A stretch of DNA of 64,000 nucleotides, taken from the NCBI RefSeq assembly GCF_024385575.1, contig NZ_JANFMV010000001.1:1083681-1147680 (forward strand), read 5' to 3'. Source of the stretch: Rhizobium sp. NRK18 (GTDB lineage Bacteria; Pseudomonadota; Alphaproteobacteria; Rhizobiales; Rhizobiaceae). Positions 42,910-51,882 of the stretch are shown here, piece after piece. The notes under the pieces were generated by a model that had not been told where the DNA came from, did not search any database, and saw only the letters and a list, made by a program, of their open reading frames with translations. Position 1 is the stretch's first letter. Every line of letters starts with the position of its first letter. The translations under genes and the position numbers were made by a program.

Positions 42910-43407
42910 ATGTCACTCTCCATCAGTCTGACGATCAATGGTCAGTCGCGCGACATTGCGATAGACGACCCGCGTGTCACGCTGCTCGACCTTTTGCGCG
43001 AGCGACTGGATCTCGTCGGCACCAAGAAGGGCTGCGACCGCGGCCAGTGTGGTGCCTGCACCGTCCTTGTCGACGGGCGGCGCATCAATTCCTGTCTGAC
43101 GCTCGCCGCCAGCCTCGACGGTGCGGACGTCACCACAATCGAAGGTCTTGCCGATGGTGATGACCTGCATCCGGTCCAGGCGGCCTTCATCGCCTGTGAC
43201 GGTTTCCAGTGCGGCTACTGCACCCCCGGCCAGATCATGAGCGCCGTCGGGCTCATCAACGAGGGAAAGGCGGGCGACGATCCGGAGCGCGTCCGTGAAC
43301 TGATGAGCGGAAATCTCTGTCGGTGCGGTGCCTATCAGGGCATCACCGAAGCCGTCATCGAAGCCCAGAAGGTCCTTGTCAACGAGAAGGGGAGGGACGC
43401 GGCATGA
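42910..43407 (+). CDS. Molybdenum hydroxylase [2Fe-2S] subunit (PaoA/CoxS-like)
   Basis: A 165-residue iron-sulphur subunit with both cluster motifs: plant-ferredoxin-like CDRGQCGAC near 45-53 and the second set CGYC...CRC near 103-140. It passes electrons from the Mo site to FAD. Sequence is close to PaoA (YagT), yet the Tat leader of PaoA is absent, so the enzyme is cytoplasmic. Start 42910 (MSLSIS) is set by GGAG six bases before; the ATG at 42898 has none. It shares ATGA with the next gene. Confidence 0.9.
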   Translation: MSLSISLTINGQSRDIAIDDPRVTLLDLLRERLDLVGTKKGCDRGQCGACTVLVDGRRINSCLTLAASLDGADVTTIEGLADGDDLHPVQAAFIACDGFQCGYCTPGQIMSAVGLINEGKAGDDPERVRELMSGNLCRCGAYQGITEAVIEAQKVLVNEKGRDAA

Positions 43408-44462
43408 AGCCCTTCGATTATGTGAAGCCCGCAAGCGTTGCGGAAGCGATCCGCATGGCCGGTGAACCCGGTTCGGCAATCCTTGCCGGCGGAACCAACA
43501 TGCTGGACCTGATGAAGGTCGGCGCCACCCAACCCGACCGCCTTGTCGACATCAGCCGGCTGCCCGGGCTCGACCGGATCGAATGGCGTAACGACGGCAG
43601 CGTGCGCATCGGCGCGCTCGTCCGCAATTCCGACCTCGCCTATGACGACCGGTTCGCCAAGCACTTCCCGGCTGTTGCCGAAGCCCTGCTTTCCGGCGCA
43701 TCGGCGCAGCTTCGCAATGTGGCCACAGTCGGCGGAAACCTGATGCAGAAGACGCGTTGCGCCTATTTTCAGGACAAGGGCAGCGCCTGTAACCGTAGGG
43801 AGCCGGGCTCGGGTTGCGACGCGCTTCACGGCGAAAACCGGCTGCACGCCGTCATCGGCTGGAGCGATCAGTGCATTGCCACCCACCCGTCCGACTTCTG
43901 CGTGCCGCTGGCCGCTCTGGATGCCGTCGTCGAGGTTGAAGGACCGGAGGGGCAGCGGACCATTCCGCTCGAAATGCTGCACCTTCTGCCGGGCAATGCA
44001 CCCGAGCAGCAGACGGCGCTCCAGCCTGGAGAACTGATTGTTGCGGTCACACTGCCGGCGGAAGCCTCATCCTTCTCGAGCCACGCCCGGTATCTGAAGT
44101 TGCGGGAACGCACCTCCTATGCCTTCGCGGTGGTTTCGGCTGCTTCCCTGCTGACCATCGAGAGCGGGGTCATCACGGAGGCGCGCATTGCGCTCGGCGC
44201 GGTTGCGGCAAAGCCCTGGCGCGCCAAGGAGGCGGAAGCGGCACTCCAAGGGGTCGCCCCATCGCCCGAAGCCTTCGTCAGGGCCGCAGAACTGGCGCTC
44301 GCCGAGGCGAAGCCGTCCGGCGACAACGCCTTCAAGATCGAACTGGCGCGCCGCATCCTGGTGCGCGCGCTGACACTCGCATCGGAGGGAACGCCGGCCG
44401 AAATGCCGGCGCTACCCGGTTCCGTCCTCTCCGCACATACGGGAGCAAACCATGTCGCCTGA
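43404..44462 (+). CDS. Molybdenum hydroxylase FAD subunit with extra Fe-S loop (PaoB-like)
   Basis: A 352-residue FAD-binding subunit (ILAGGTNMLDLMK for FAD). An insertion near 115-160 has cysteines in CAYFQDKGSACNRREPGSGC and later DQCIATH, the pattern of the [4Fe-4S] loop of PaoB and 4-hydroxybenzoyl-CoA reductase, not found in ordinary xanthine dehydrogenases. Start 43404 overlaps the previous stop; the long upstream frame is rejected. Confidence 0.9.
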   Translation: MKPFDYVKPASVAEAIRMAGEPGSAILAGGTNMLDLMKVGATQPDRLVDISRLPGLDRIEWRNDGSVRIGALVRNSDLAYDDRFAKHFPAVAEALLSGASAQLRNVATVGGNLMQKTRCAYFQDKGSACNRREPGSGCDALHGENRLHAVIGWSDQCIATHPSDFCVPLAALDAVVEVEGPEGQRTIPLEMLHLLPGNAPEQQTALQPGELIVAVTLPAEASSFSSHARYLKLRERTSYAFAVVSAASLLTIESGVITEARIALGAVAAKPWRAKEAEAALQGVAPSPEAFVRAAELALAEAKPSGDNAFKIELARRILVRALTLASEGTPAEMPALPGSVLSAHTGANHVA

Positions 44463-46716
44463 TACAGCAAATTCCAAGAATCCACGGTTCGGTTCGAATG
44501 TCGGTCAACCGCTGACCCGCCGCGACGGTGTCCTCAAGGTCACGGGCAAGGCGACCTATGCCGCCGACAACCACCCGGCCGGCATGCTCTACGCAGTCAT
44601 GGCGGCCAGCACGATCGCGCGGGGCCGCGTGATCTCCCTGAGCGTTGATGCGGCAAAGGCGCATCCGGGTGTCGTCGAGGTGATCACGCCGGAAAACCGT
44701 CCGCCGCTTTCGCACGATCCGGACGAGAAAATGCCGCCCTTCGGCTTCCGTACCGAAGTGCTGCAGGACAATTCGGTGCGTTATGCCGGTCAGCCGATCG
44801 CTCTCGTCGTTGCCGAAACGCTGGAGGCTGCGACCGAGGGGGCGGCGCTGCTTGCTCCGCAGTATGAGGCGGAGGCGGCCCGCACCCATCTCGACAATGG
44901 CGTGCGCTTTGCGCCCGAAGCGATCGGCGTCGGCTCGCCGCCTCGCACGGCATATGGCGACATCGAAGCCGGCATGGCTGCGGCGGAGCGGATCGTCGAA
45001 GCCGAATATGTGGTCCCGCCGCAATATCACAATGCGATGGAGCCGCATGCGGTCGTTGCCGAGTGGGATGGAGACAAGGTCACACTCGACATGCCCAATC
45101 AGGCTCTGGCGCTCAGCTGCGAGTCCTACGGGGCGTATTTCAGCATACCGGCTGAAAACGTGACGATCCGCTCGCCGTTCATCGGTGGCGGCTTCGGGTC
45201 GAAGGCGATCCTCAACGGGCCGCAGCTTCTCGGCATCCTTGCTGCCCGCATGCTGGCCCGGCCGGTCAAGCTCGTGCTCACCCGGGCGCAGATGTATGGT
45301 CCAGTCGGGCATCGCGGGCAGACCTGGCAGACCATGCGGATCGGCCTCGACGGTGCCGGCAAGCTGACGGCGCTGCATCACCACACGCTGGCGGCCACGT
45401 CCAGTTTCGACGACTTTCTCGAATCGTCGTCGAACGCGTCGCTGCCGCTCTACGCCAGTCCGGCGCTTCTGGCGGAGCATGATGGCATCCGGCTCGACAT
45501 CGGCACGCCGGGGCCGATGCGTGCACCCGGAGAAGCATCCGGATCGGCGGCTCTGGAAGTCGCGATGGATGAGGCGGCGGACGCCTGCGGCATGGACCCG
45601 CTCGACTTCCGCCTGGCCAATTATGCCGAAACGGAGCCGGGAACCGGCCGGCCGTTCTCGTCCAAGGCCCTGCGGTCCTGCTATGCCGAAGGCGCCAAGC
45701 GTTTCGGCTGGTCGAACCGGCCTCTCAAGCCACGGCAGATGCGCGACGAGAATGGTTTCCTCGTCGGCTGGGGCATGGGGACGGCAGTTTTCCACTGTCC
45801 GCACTTCCCGGCGGATGCACGTGCCACGTTACGGGCTGACGGAACGGCTCTGGTCGAGACCTCCGGCATCGACATGGGGCAGGGCGCCTGGACGGCGCTG
45901 GCACAGATCGCCGCCGAGGCTCTTGGCCTGGACATGGATCAGGTTGAGTTCCATTCGGGCATCTCGACCTTGCCGAGCGGCGGTATTGCGGGCGGCTCGG
46001 GTCACACGGCGAGCGCCGGGCTGGCGCTTCACAATGCCGGCGAGGACGCGATTGCCAGGCTGACGGAAATCGCCACGGCCGATTCCGCGTCACCACTCTT
46101 CGGTGCTGGAAATATCGGCGTGGTCGCAAGGGGTGGGCGGCTTTATCGTTGTGACGACGAGAGCCGCAGCGAGAGCTATGCCGAGATCATTGCCCGTGCG
46201 GGCGGCGTCGCGATCGTCGGCACCGGCAAGTCGGGGCGTGACGAGAATGTCACGGCGTCGCACGCCATGTATTCGCACGGGGCGGTCTTTGCCGAAGTGA
46301 AGGTCGATCCGGATCTCGGTCAGGTGCGGGCGACGCGGCTCGTCGGCGCCTTCGCCGCCGGCCGGATCATCAACCCCCGGCTGGTGCGCAGCCAGTATTT
46401 CGGCGGCATGATCTGGGGCGCTTCCTTCGCGCTTCACGAAGAGGCCGTGTTCGACCACCGGACCGGGCGGATCATGAATGCCGATCTCGCCGAGTACCAT
46501 GTGCCGGTCAATGCCGACATTCCTTCGCTCGACGCGATCCTGATCCCGGAGGAAGACACGCTCGTCAATCCGCTGGGTGTGAAGGGCGTTGGCGAAATCG
46601 GCATCACCGGGACGGTCGGCGCGATCGCCAATGCGATCTGGCATGCGACCGGCGTACGGGTCCGGCGCTTCCCGATCCGGATCGAGGACCTGATCGAGAG
46701 CCGTCCGGCTGCGTAA
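44452..46716 (+). CDS. Molybdenum hydroxylase Mo-cofactor subunit (PaoC-like)
   Basis: A 754-residue catalytic subunit. Cofactor motifs GGGFGSKA, MRAPGEASG and QGAWTALAQIAAEAL are present and the catalytic Glu is in VKGVGEIGITG near residue 720. By homology it oxidises an aromatic aldehyde or heterocycle; the substrate here is unknown. The ATG overlaps the FAD subunit by 11 bases. Its position between abmA and kynA suggests a substrate from tryptophan or anthranilate, which is a guess. Confidence 0.9.
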   Translation: MSPDTANSKNPRFGSNVGQPLTRRDGVLKVTGKATYAADNHPAGMLYAVMAASTIARGRVISLSVDAAKAHPGVVEVITPENRPPLSHDPDEKMPPFGFRTEVLQDNSVRYAGQPIALVVAETLEAATEGAALLAPQYEAEAARTHLDNGVRFAPEAIGVGSPPRTAYGDIEAGMAAAERIVEAEYVVPPQYHNAMEPHAVVAEWDGDKVTLDMPNQALALSCESYGAYFSIPAENVTIRSPFIGGGFGSKAILNGPQLLGILAARMLARPVKLVLTRAQMYGPVGHRGQTWQTMRIGLDGAGKLTALHHHTLAATSSFDDFLESSSNASLPLYASPALLAEHDGIRLDIGTPGPMRAPGEASGSAALEVAMDEAADACGMDPLDFRLANYAETEPGTGRPFSSKALRSCYAEGAKRFGWSNRPLKPRQMRDENGFLVGWGMGTAVFHCPHFPADARATLRADGTALVETSGIDMGQGAWTALAQIAAEALGLDMDQVEFHSGISTLPSGGIAGGSGHTASAGLALHNAGEDAIARLTEIATADSASPLFGAGNIGVVARGGRLYRCDDESRSESYAEIIARAGGVAIVGTGKSGRDENVTASHAMYSHGAVFAEVKVDPDLGQVRATRLVGAFAAGRIINPRLVRSQYFGGMIWGASFALHEEAVFDHRTGRIMNADLAEYHVPVNADIPSLDAILIPEEDTLVNPLGVKGVGEIGITGTVGAIANAIWHATGVRVRRFPIRIEDLIESRPAA

Positions 46717-46726
46717 GACAATTGGT

Positions 46727-46754
46727 GCCGGCAGGGCAAGACGTCCCTGCCGGT
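46727..46754 (+). terminator. Hairpin between large subunit and XdhC-like gene
   Basis: CCGGCAGGG at 46728-46736 and CCCTGCCGG at 46745-46753 make a nine-pair stem (one more G-U pair outside) with an eight-base loop, right after the catalytic-subunit stop. No T run, so it may reduce read-through rather than end transcription. Confidence 0.5.
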
Positions 46755-46842
46755 GTCCACCAGCGGCAACATGCACGATTGCCGCATGAAAAGAATCTAG
46801 TGCCGGGCATCTCCGGCCCGTGCAGTTCATTTGGAGCATGCA

Positions 46843-47772
46843 ATGCTGGATACACCAAATCGCAAAAGCTGGCCGGCGCCGGCGCGATCCACCGCGTCCG
46901 ACGATCCGGCCGAAATCCTCGGCTTTGCCGCCGATGCCTGTGAAGACGGCGGTGCGGCGATCGCCACACTTGTCGACATTCGCGGCGGCGCGGCGCGTGC
47001 GCTTGGCTCTCACGTCGCTGTCGCCGCCGATGGTCGCTTCTGTGGATATGTCTCCGGCGGATGCGTCGAGGCTGCCGTCGCCTCCGAGGCGCTTCTTGCA
47101 CTGGAAGCGGGCCGGGATCGAATGGTGATGTTTGGCGAAGGCTCGCCCTTCTTCGACATCGTGCTGCCCTGCGGCGGCGGCGTCACCGTCGCCATTCACG
47201 TGTTGCGCGATGCGGCTCCGATCCGGCATGTGCTTTCCTGTCTCCGCCAGAGGCAGCCGGCGGGGCTCACCTACTCCCCGGGTGCGGGCAGGCTGGTGGC
47301 AAACGATCCGGTCGTGCGGGCGGGATGGCAGGGCGATGCGTTTGCCACCGTCTACCGGCCGGCGACCCGTCTGGTCGTCTCGGGGCAGAGCAACGAGGCC
47401 GACATGGTCTGCGGCATCGCGGAGGCTGCCGGGTTTGACGTCGTCAATCTGCGGCCGGGGGAGGACGTTCAACGGCTCTCCGGCCTGATCGATCCGTTCA
47501 CCGCCGTCGCACTCCTGCACCACGATATCGACAAGGAACTGGATGTGCTGGATGCAGCCTTACGGGCAGAGCCGCTCTACATCGGTGCGCTCGGCAGCGC
47601 GCGAACGCACCGCAGGCGGCTTGATCGGCTTGCGGCCCGCGGCTGGGACAAGGACGCACTTTCCCGCATCAAGGCGCCGATCGGCATGTTCGGACCTGCC
47701 CGCGACGCCTCGTCGCTTGCGCTCTCCGTGGTGGCGGACGTCGCCGCCAGTCGTCTTCAGACCTATGCCTGA
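46843..47772 (+). CDS. XdhC/PaoD-like molybdenum-cofactor maturation protein
   Basis: A 309-residue XdhC-family protein. The N-terminal domain includes GYVSGGCVEAAV, and the C-terminal Rossmann part begins RLVVSGQSNEADMVCGIAEAAGF and includes YIGALGSARTHRRRLDRL. Such proteins bind molybdopterin cofactor, add the terminal sulphur and insert it into the partner hydroxylase. Start 46843 has GGAG eight bases before; an upstream TTG is rejected. It serves the hydroxylase upstream. Confidence 0.87.
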   Translation: MLDTPNRKSWPAPARSTASDDPAEILGFAADACEDGGAAIATLVDIRGGAARALGSHVAVAADGRFCGYVSGGCVEAAVASEALLALEAGRDRMVMFGEGSPFFDIVLPCGGGVTVAIHVLRDAAPIRHVLSCLRQRQPAGLTYSPGAGRLVANDPVVRAGWQGDAFATVYRPATRLVVSGQSNEADMVCGIAEAAGFDVVNLRPGEDVQRLSGLIDPFTAVALLHHDIDKELDVLDAALRAEPLYIGALGSARTHRRRLDRLAARGWDKDALSRIKAPIGMFGPARDASSLALSVVADVAASRLQTYA

Positions 47773-47800
47773 CGGCGACGGCGCGGCGCAACGATAGGCT

Positions 47801-47832
47801 CAATATAAACATTTCATGATTAAACTATATTG
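47801..47832. promoter_or_regulatory. AT-rich operator region upstream of marR-kynA
   Basis: CAATATA at 47801-47807 and TATATTG at 47826-47832 are complementary arms. Inside lies TTTCATGATTAAAC (47812-47825), which resembles the abmA-upstream element TTTTAAGATTAAAG (11 of 14 positions) and is itself near-palindromic. A likely MarR site controlling marR and the kyn genes. Confidence 0.5.
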
Positions 47833-47908
47833 CGGCCCGTCGCTGGCCTGTGGTATCCACTGACAGCCGCGCCATTTTCCGGTGCGGCCCGACGTGGGGA
47901 CGGATGCC

Positions 47909-48382
47909 ATGGCCGATGTGGAAGACCAGGATGCGCTCAGGCAGCTTTCGAAGAATCGTCTTCGGCTGTGGCTCAGGCTGATCAAGTCGACGCGGCTTGT
48001 CGAAGACGAGGTACGGCGGAGGCTGAGGGGTGATTTCGGCACGACGTTGCCGCGTTTCGACGTTATGTCCGCGCTGTCCCGCGCGCCGGACGGCCTGAAG
48101 ATGAAGGACATCTCCCGGCTTTTGCGGGTGTCGAACGGAAACATCACCGGCATCGTCGACAAGCTCGTGGACGACGGGCTGGTCCTGCGCATCATTCCGC
48201 CGCAGGACCGCCGGACGCAGATCATCCAGTTCACGGATCGTGGCCGGCAGGAATTCGAAACGCTGGCGCAGACCCATGAGTCCTGGATCGACGAGATACT
48301 CGGCGGACTCAATGCCGATGACGTCGATGGCATGATCCGGCGGCTCGATCATCTCGTTCACGCGCTGGAGGAGCGGCAATGA
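47909..48382 (+). CDS. MarR-family regulator of the kyn genes
   Basis: A 157-residue MarR protein with helix-turn-helix MKDISRLLRVSNGNITGIVDKL and wing DRRTQIIQFTDRG. It is a paralogue of the abm-cluster MarR; both share LRLWL, RRRLR, FGTTLP-like blocks and NGNITG. The exact start is unsure: ATG at 47909 has GGGGA upstream, GTG at 47882 is possible. It precedes kynA by 52 bases, same strand, and probably senses kynurenine or anthranilate. Confidence 0.85.
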   Translation: MADVEDQDALRQLSKNRLRLWLRLIKSTRLVEDEVRRRLRGDFGTTLPRFDVMSALSRAPDGLKMKDISRLLRVSNGNITGIVDKLVDDGLVLRIIPPQDRRTQIIQFTDRGRQEFETLAQTHESWIDEILGGLNADDVDGMIRRLDHLVHALEERQ

Positions 48383-48434
48383 TCCCCGCCGATGACCGGT
48401 GCGCTTCCGCATTTCCACTTTTCAGGAGCTTCAT

Positions 48435-49274
48435 TTGAGCAACCAGCCCTACAATCCGGGTGCCGAGGGCGCGAAGATGAATTTCGCCGACGCAATGTCC
48501 TACGGCGACTATCTTCATCTCGACGGCATTCTCGGCCAGCAGCATCCCTTGAGCCAGGCGCATGACGAGATGCTGTTCATCATCCAGCACCAGACCAGCG
48601 AGCTCTGGATGAAGCTGATCATCCATGAACTTGGCGCGGCGCGCGAGGCGCTGAAGCGGGAGGACATTTCCGCTATGTTCAAGATGCTGGCCCGCGTCGC
48701 CCGCATCTTCGAGCAGCTCAACAGCGCCTGGGACGTGCTGCGAACGATGACGCCTGCCGATTATACGCGGTTCCGCGAAGCCCTTGGACCGTCCTCCGGC
48801 TTCCAGTCCTATCAGTATCGCCTGATCGAATACATTCTCGGCAACCGCAACGCCAACATGCTGAAGCCGCACGAACACGTGCCTGAGGTTCACGCCATGC
48901 TTTCGGCCGAGCTGGATCGGCCGAGCTTCTACGATGAGGTGGTGCGGCTCCTGTTTCGCACGGTGGACGGATCGGAGGATGCCGTTCCGGCCCCGCAATT
49001 GCGCACGCCGCATGCCGTCGTTCCCGAAATCCAGGCGCAGTGGAAGACGGTCTACCAGGACATCGACCGCTACTGGTCGCTCTACGAACTGGCGGAAAAG
49101 CTGGTGGATCTGGAAGACTATTTCCGGCGCTGGCGGTTCAACCACGTGACCACGGTCGAGCGCGTCATCGGCTTCAAGCGCGGGACGGGCGGGACCTCCG
49201 GGGTCAACTACCTGCAGAAGATGCTGAGCGTCGAGCTCTTTCCCGAACTCTGGCAATTGCGAGGAGAACTTTGA
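48435..49274 (+). CDS. kynA: Tryptophan 2,3-dioxygenase
   Basis: A 279-residue haem dioxygenase that opens the indole ring of L-tryptophan with O2 to give N-formylkynurenine. Family blocks are clear: [17 protein letters not shown] with active-site His52, and [14 protein letters not shown] with haem-ligand His237, then [11 protein letters not shown] for the substrate loop. The start is TTG at 48435 with AGGAG eight bases before it; a longer frame lacks this. It is coupled to kynU, whose ATG follows the stop by two bases. Confidence 0.95.
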   Translation: MSNQPYNPGAEGAKMNFADAMSYGDYLHLDGILGQQHPLSQAHDEMLFIIQHQTSELWMKLIIHELGAAREALKREDISAMFKMLARVARIFEQLNSAWDVLRTMTPADYTRFREALGPSSGFQSYQYRLIEYILGNRNANMLKPHEHVPEVHAMLSAELDRPSFYDEVVRLLFRTVDGSEDAVPAPQLRTPHAVVPEIQAQWKTVYQDIDRYWSLYELAEKLVDLEDYFRRWRFNHVTTVERVIGFKRGTGGTSGVNYLQKMLSVELFPELWQLRGEL

Positions 49275-49276
49275 AG

Positions 49277-50473
49277 ATGACGGCCTCCAAACTTCCCCGC
49301 AAGCATCTGTTCAATCTGCCCGAAGGCGTCATCTATCTCGACGGGAATTCACTCGGACCGCTCCCGAAGGGCGTCATCGAGCGCGCCGGCCATGTCATCG
49401 CCGAGGAGTGGGGCAGGGAACTCATCAAGGCCTGGAACACGGCCGACTGGATTTCGCTGCCGCAGCGCGTCGGCTCCCGCATCGCACCGTTGATCGGCGC
49501 ACCGGCCGGTTCGGTCGCCACCGGAGATACGCTCTCGATCAAGGTTTACCAGGCGCTTGCCGCGGCGTTGAAGATGCGGCCGGAGCGGCGCATCATTCTC
49601 TCCGACAGCGGCAACTTTCCGACCGATCTCTACATGGCGGGTGGGCTGATCGACGTGATCGGCAAGAATTACGAGTTGCGCACGCCCGCTCCGGAGGATG
49701 TGTTCGACGCGATCGACGACACTGTCGCGGCGGTGCTTTTGACCCAGGTCGATTACCGCACCGGCAGGATGCATGACATGAATACCGTGACGCGTAAGGC
49801 GCATGAGGCGGGCGCGGTGATGATCTGGGATCTCGCCCACAGCGCCGGCGCCGTGCCTATCGATCTTTCCGGCTGCGGGGCGGAGTTCGCGGTCGGCTGC
49901 ACCTACAAGTATCTCAATGGCGGCCCGGGTGCCCCGGCCTTCATCTACGCCCGGCCCGACATCATCGAAAATGTCAAACCGGCGCTGGCCGGCTGGATGG
50001 GTCATGATGCGCCGTTTGCCATGGAACTCGGCTACAGGCCGGCCATGTCGACGGAACGGCTGAGGGTCGGCACGCCGCCGATCGTGCAGCTTTCGATCCT
50101 AGATCAGGCGCTCGATGCCTGGGAGGGCGTCGACATGGCCGATATCCGGGCAGCCTCCATTACCTTGTCCGAACGCTTCATCGCCGAAGTCGGGGCCAGA
50201 TGTCCGGGGCTTGCGCTTGTCTCGCCACGCGATCCGGCGCTGCGCGGCTCTCAGGTGTCCTTTGCTTTCGAGCACGGTTATGCGGCGATCCAGGCGCTGA
50301 TCGATCGCGGCGTCATCGGCGATTTCCGCGCGCCGAACATCATGCGGTTCGGTTTCACGCCGCTCTATCTCGATGAGGATGACGTCGTCAGGGCTGCCGA
50401 AATCATCGGCGAGGTCATAGACGGACAGCTCTGGGACGATGCGAAATACAGGACGGTTTCGCGCGTGACGTGA
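49277..50473 (+). CDS. kynU: Kynureninase
   Basis: A 398-residue PLP enzyme that cleaves L-kynurenine to anthranilate and alanine. Substrate motif YLDGNSLGPLP near residue 20, PLP-contacting Asp185 in WDLAHSAG and Schiff-base Lys211 in CTYKYLNGGPG; length fits the bacterial enzymes. Its ATG is two bases after the kynA stop. The product is the substrate of abmG. Confidence 0.95.
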   Translation: MTASKLPRKHLFNLPEGVIYLDGNSLGPLPKGVIERAGHVIAEEWGRELIKAWNTADWISLPQRVGSRIAPLIGAPAGSVATGDTLSIKVYQALAAALKMRPERRIILSDSGNFPTDLYMAGGLIDVIGKNYELRTPAPEDVFDAIDDTVAAVLLTQVDYRTGRMHDMNTVTRKAHEAGAVMIWDLAHSAGAVPIDLSGCGAEFAVGCTYKYLNGGPGAPAFIYARPDIIENVKPALAGWMGHDAPFAMELGYRPAMSTERLRVGTPPIVQLSILDQALDAWEGVDMADIRAASITLSERFIAEVGARCPGLALVSPRDPALRGSQVSFAFEHGYAAIQALIDRGVIGDFRAPNIMRFGFTPLYLDEDDVVRAAEIIGEVIDGQLWDDAKYRTVSRVT

Positions 50474-50556
50474 CGGGCGCGCAGCCCCACTTTACAGGTT
50501 GGTCGCTCTCCGATCTCCTTGCGATCATCACCGACTCGCGCTGAAGGATTGCGGGA

Positions 50557-51840
50557 ATGCTGAACGACCCACGCTCGCACGGCCTTTGGGAAAAGACCGC
50601 GCCATCTGCTCCGGAAACCACCGCGCTTCGCGGCGATTTCCGTGCCGAGGTGGTGATCGTCGGCGGCGGCTTCACCGGCATGTCCGCCGCGCTTCATCTG
50701 GCGGAGGCCGGACGGCGCGTGATCGTACTCGAGGGCGCCGAGATCGGTTTCGGCGGTGCCGGCCGCAATGTCGGGCTGATCAATGCCGGAATGTGGGTGA
50801 TGCCGGACGACCTGCCGGGCGAACTCGGCGAGGTGCAGGGCGAGCGATTGCTGACCATGCTCGGCTCCGGCCCGAAGGTCGTGATGGACATCATCGACCG
50901 GCATGGAATCGCCTGCGAACTGCAGTGCAACGGCACATTGCATTGCGCCGTCGGAGAGGCGGGCCTGCAAGACATCTCCGAGCGGGAAAGGCAGTGGCGC
51001 AAGCGAGGAGCGCCGGTGTCGCTGGTCGATGCCGCCGAGACGGCCCGTCTTGTCGGAACCAATGCCTATGCAGGCGCACTCCTGGACAAGCGCGCGGGAA
51101 CGCTGCAGCCGCTGGCCTATGTCCGCGGCCTTGCCCGTGCGGCTCTTGCGGCAGGCGCTACGATCCACACCGGGTCGCGCGTGACCGCCTGCTCGCGGAC
51201 CGGTTCGGAGTGGACCGTGAGAACGTCAGGCGGAAGCGTCACTGCGCCCTGGGTGATCGTCGCGACAGATGCCTACAGCACCGGGCCATGGACAGCCGTG
51301 CGGCAGGAGCAGGTACATCTGCCCTATTTCAACCTCGCGACCCGGCCGCTGCCGCCGGATATTCTGCAGACCATTCTGCCTGAAAGGCAGGGTGCCTGGG
51401 ATACGAAGGAAATCCTTTCCTCGTTCCGGCTCGATCAGGCGGGCCGCCTGGTCTTCGGCAGTGTCGGCGCGTTGCGCAATACCGGGCGCACCGTCCATGT
51501 CGCCTGGGCCAAGCGATCGCTCAAACGGCTTTTTCCGGCCCTTGGTCCCGTCGAGTTCGAAAGCGAATGGTTCGGAATGATCGGCATGACGGACAATGCC
51601 CTGCCGCGCTTCCACCGGTTTGCGGAGAATGTTGTGGGCTTTTCCGGCTACAACGGGCGTGGTATCGCGCCCGGCACCGTCTTCGGCCGCGCGCTGGCGG
51701 AGCTTGTTCTCGGAACTCTCGACGAGGCGGACCTTCCGCTGCCGCTGACGGAGCAGACGATCCCGGCGCTGCGACTGGCCAAGGAGGTCTATTACGAGGC
51801 GGGCGCGCAGATCGCCCATCTTGCGGGCGAGCGTTTCTGA
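50557..51840 (+). CDS. FAD-dependent oxidoreductase (DAO/PuuB-like)
   Basis: A 427-residue D-amino-acid-oxidase-fold flavoprotein: FAD loop VVIVGGGFTGMSAALHL near 32-48 and C-terminal GFSGYNGRGIAPGT. Closest known type by sequence style is the gamma-glutamylputrescine oxidoreductase group, but the substrate is unknown. It follows kynU after 83 bases on the same strand, so it may be co-transcribed. Confidence 0.85.
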   Translation: MLNDPRSHGLWEKTAPSAPETTALRGDFRAEVVIVGGGFTGMSAALHLAEAGRRVIVLEGAEIGFGGAGRNVGLINAGMWVMPDDLPGELGEVQGERLLTMLGSGPKVVMDIIDRHGIACELQCNGTLHCAVGEAGLQDISERERQWRKRGAPVSLVDAAETARLVGTNAYAGALLDKRAGTLQPLAYVRGLARAALAAGATIHTGSRVTACSRTGSEWTVRTSGGSVTAPWVIVATDAYSTGPWTAVRQEQVHLPYFNLATRPLPPDILQTILPERQGAWDTKEILSSFRLDQAGRLVFGSVGALRNTGRTVHVAWAKRSLKRLFPALGPVEFESEWFGMIGMTDNALPRFHRFAENVVGFSGYNGRGIAPGTVFGRALAELVLGTLDEADLPLPLTEQTIPALRLAKEVYYEAGAQIAHLAGERF

Positions 51841-51882
51841 AGGCAGCGATCCGCCTTTGCGACGCTCCATATTTCTGTCGCC

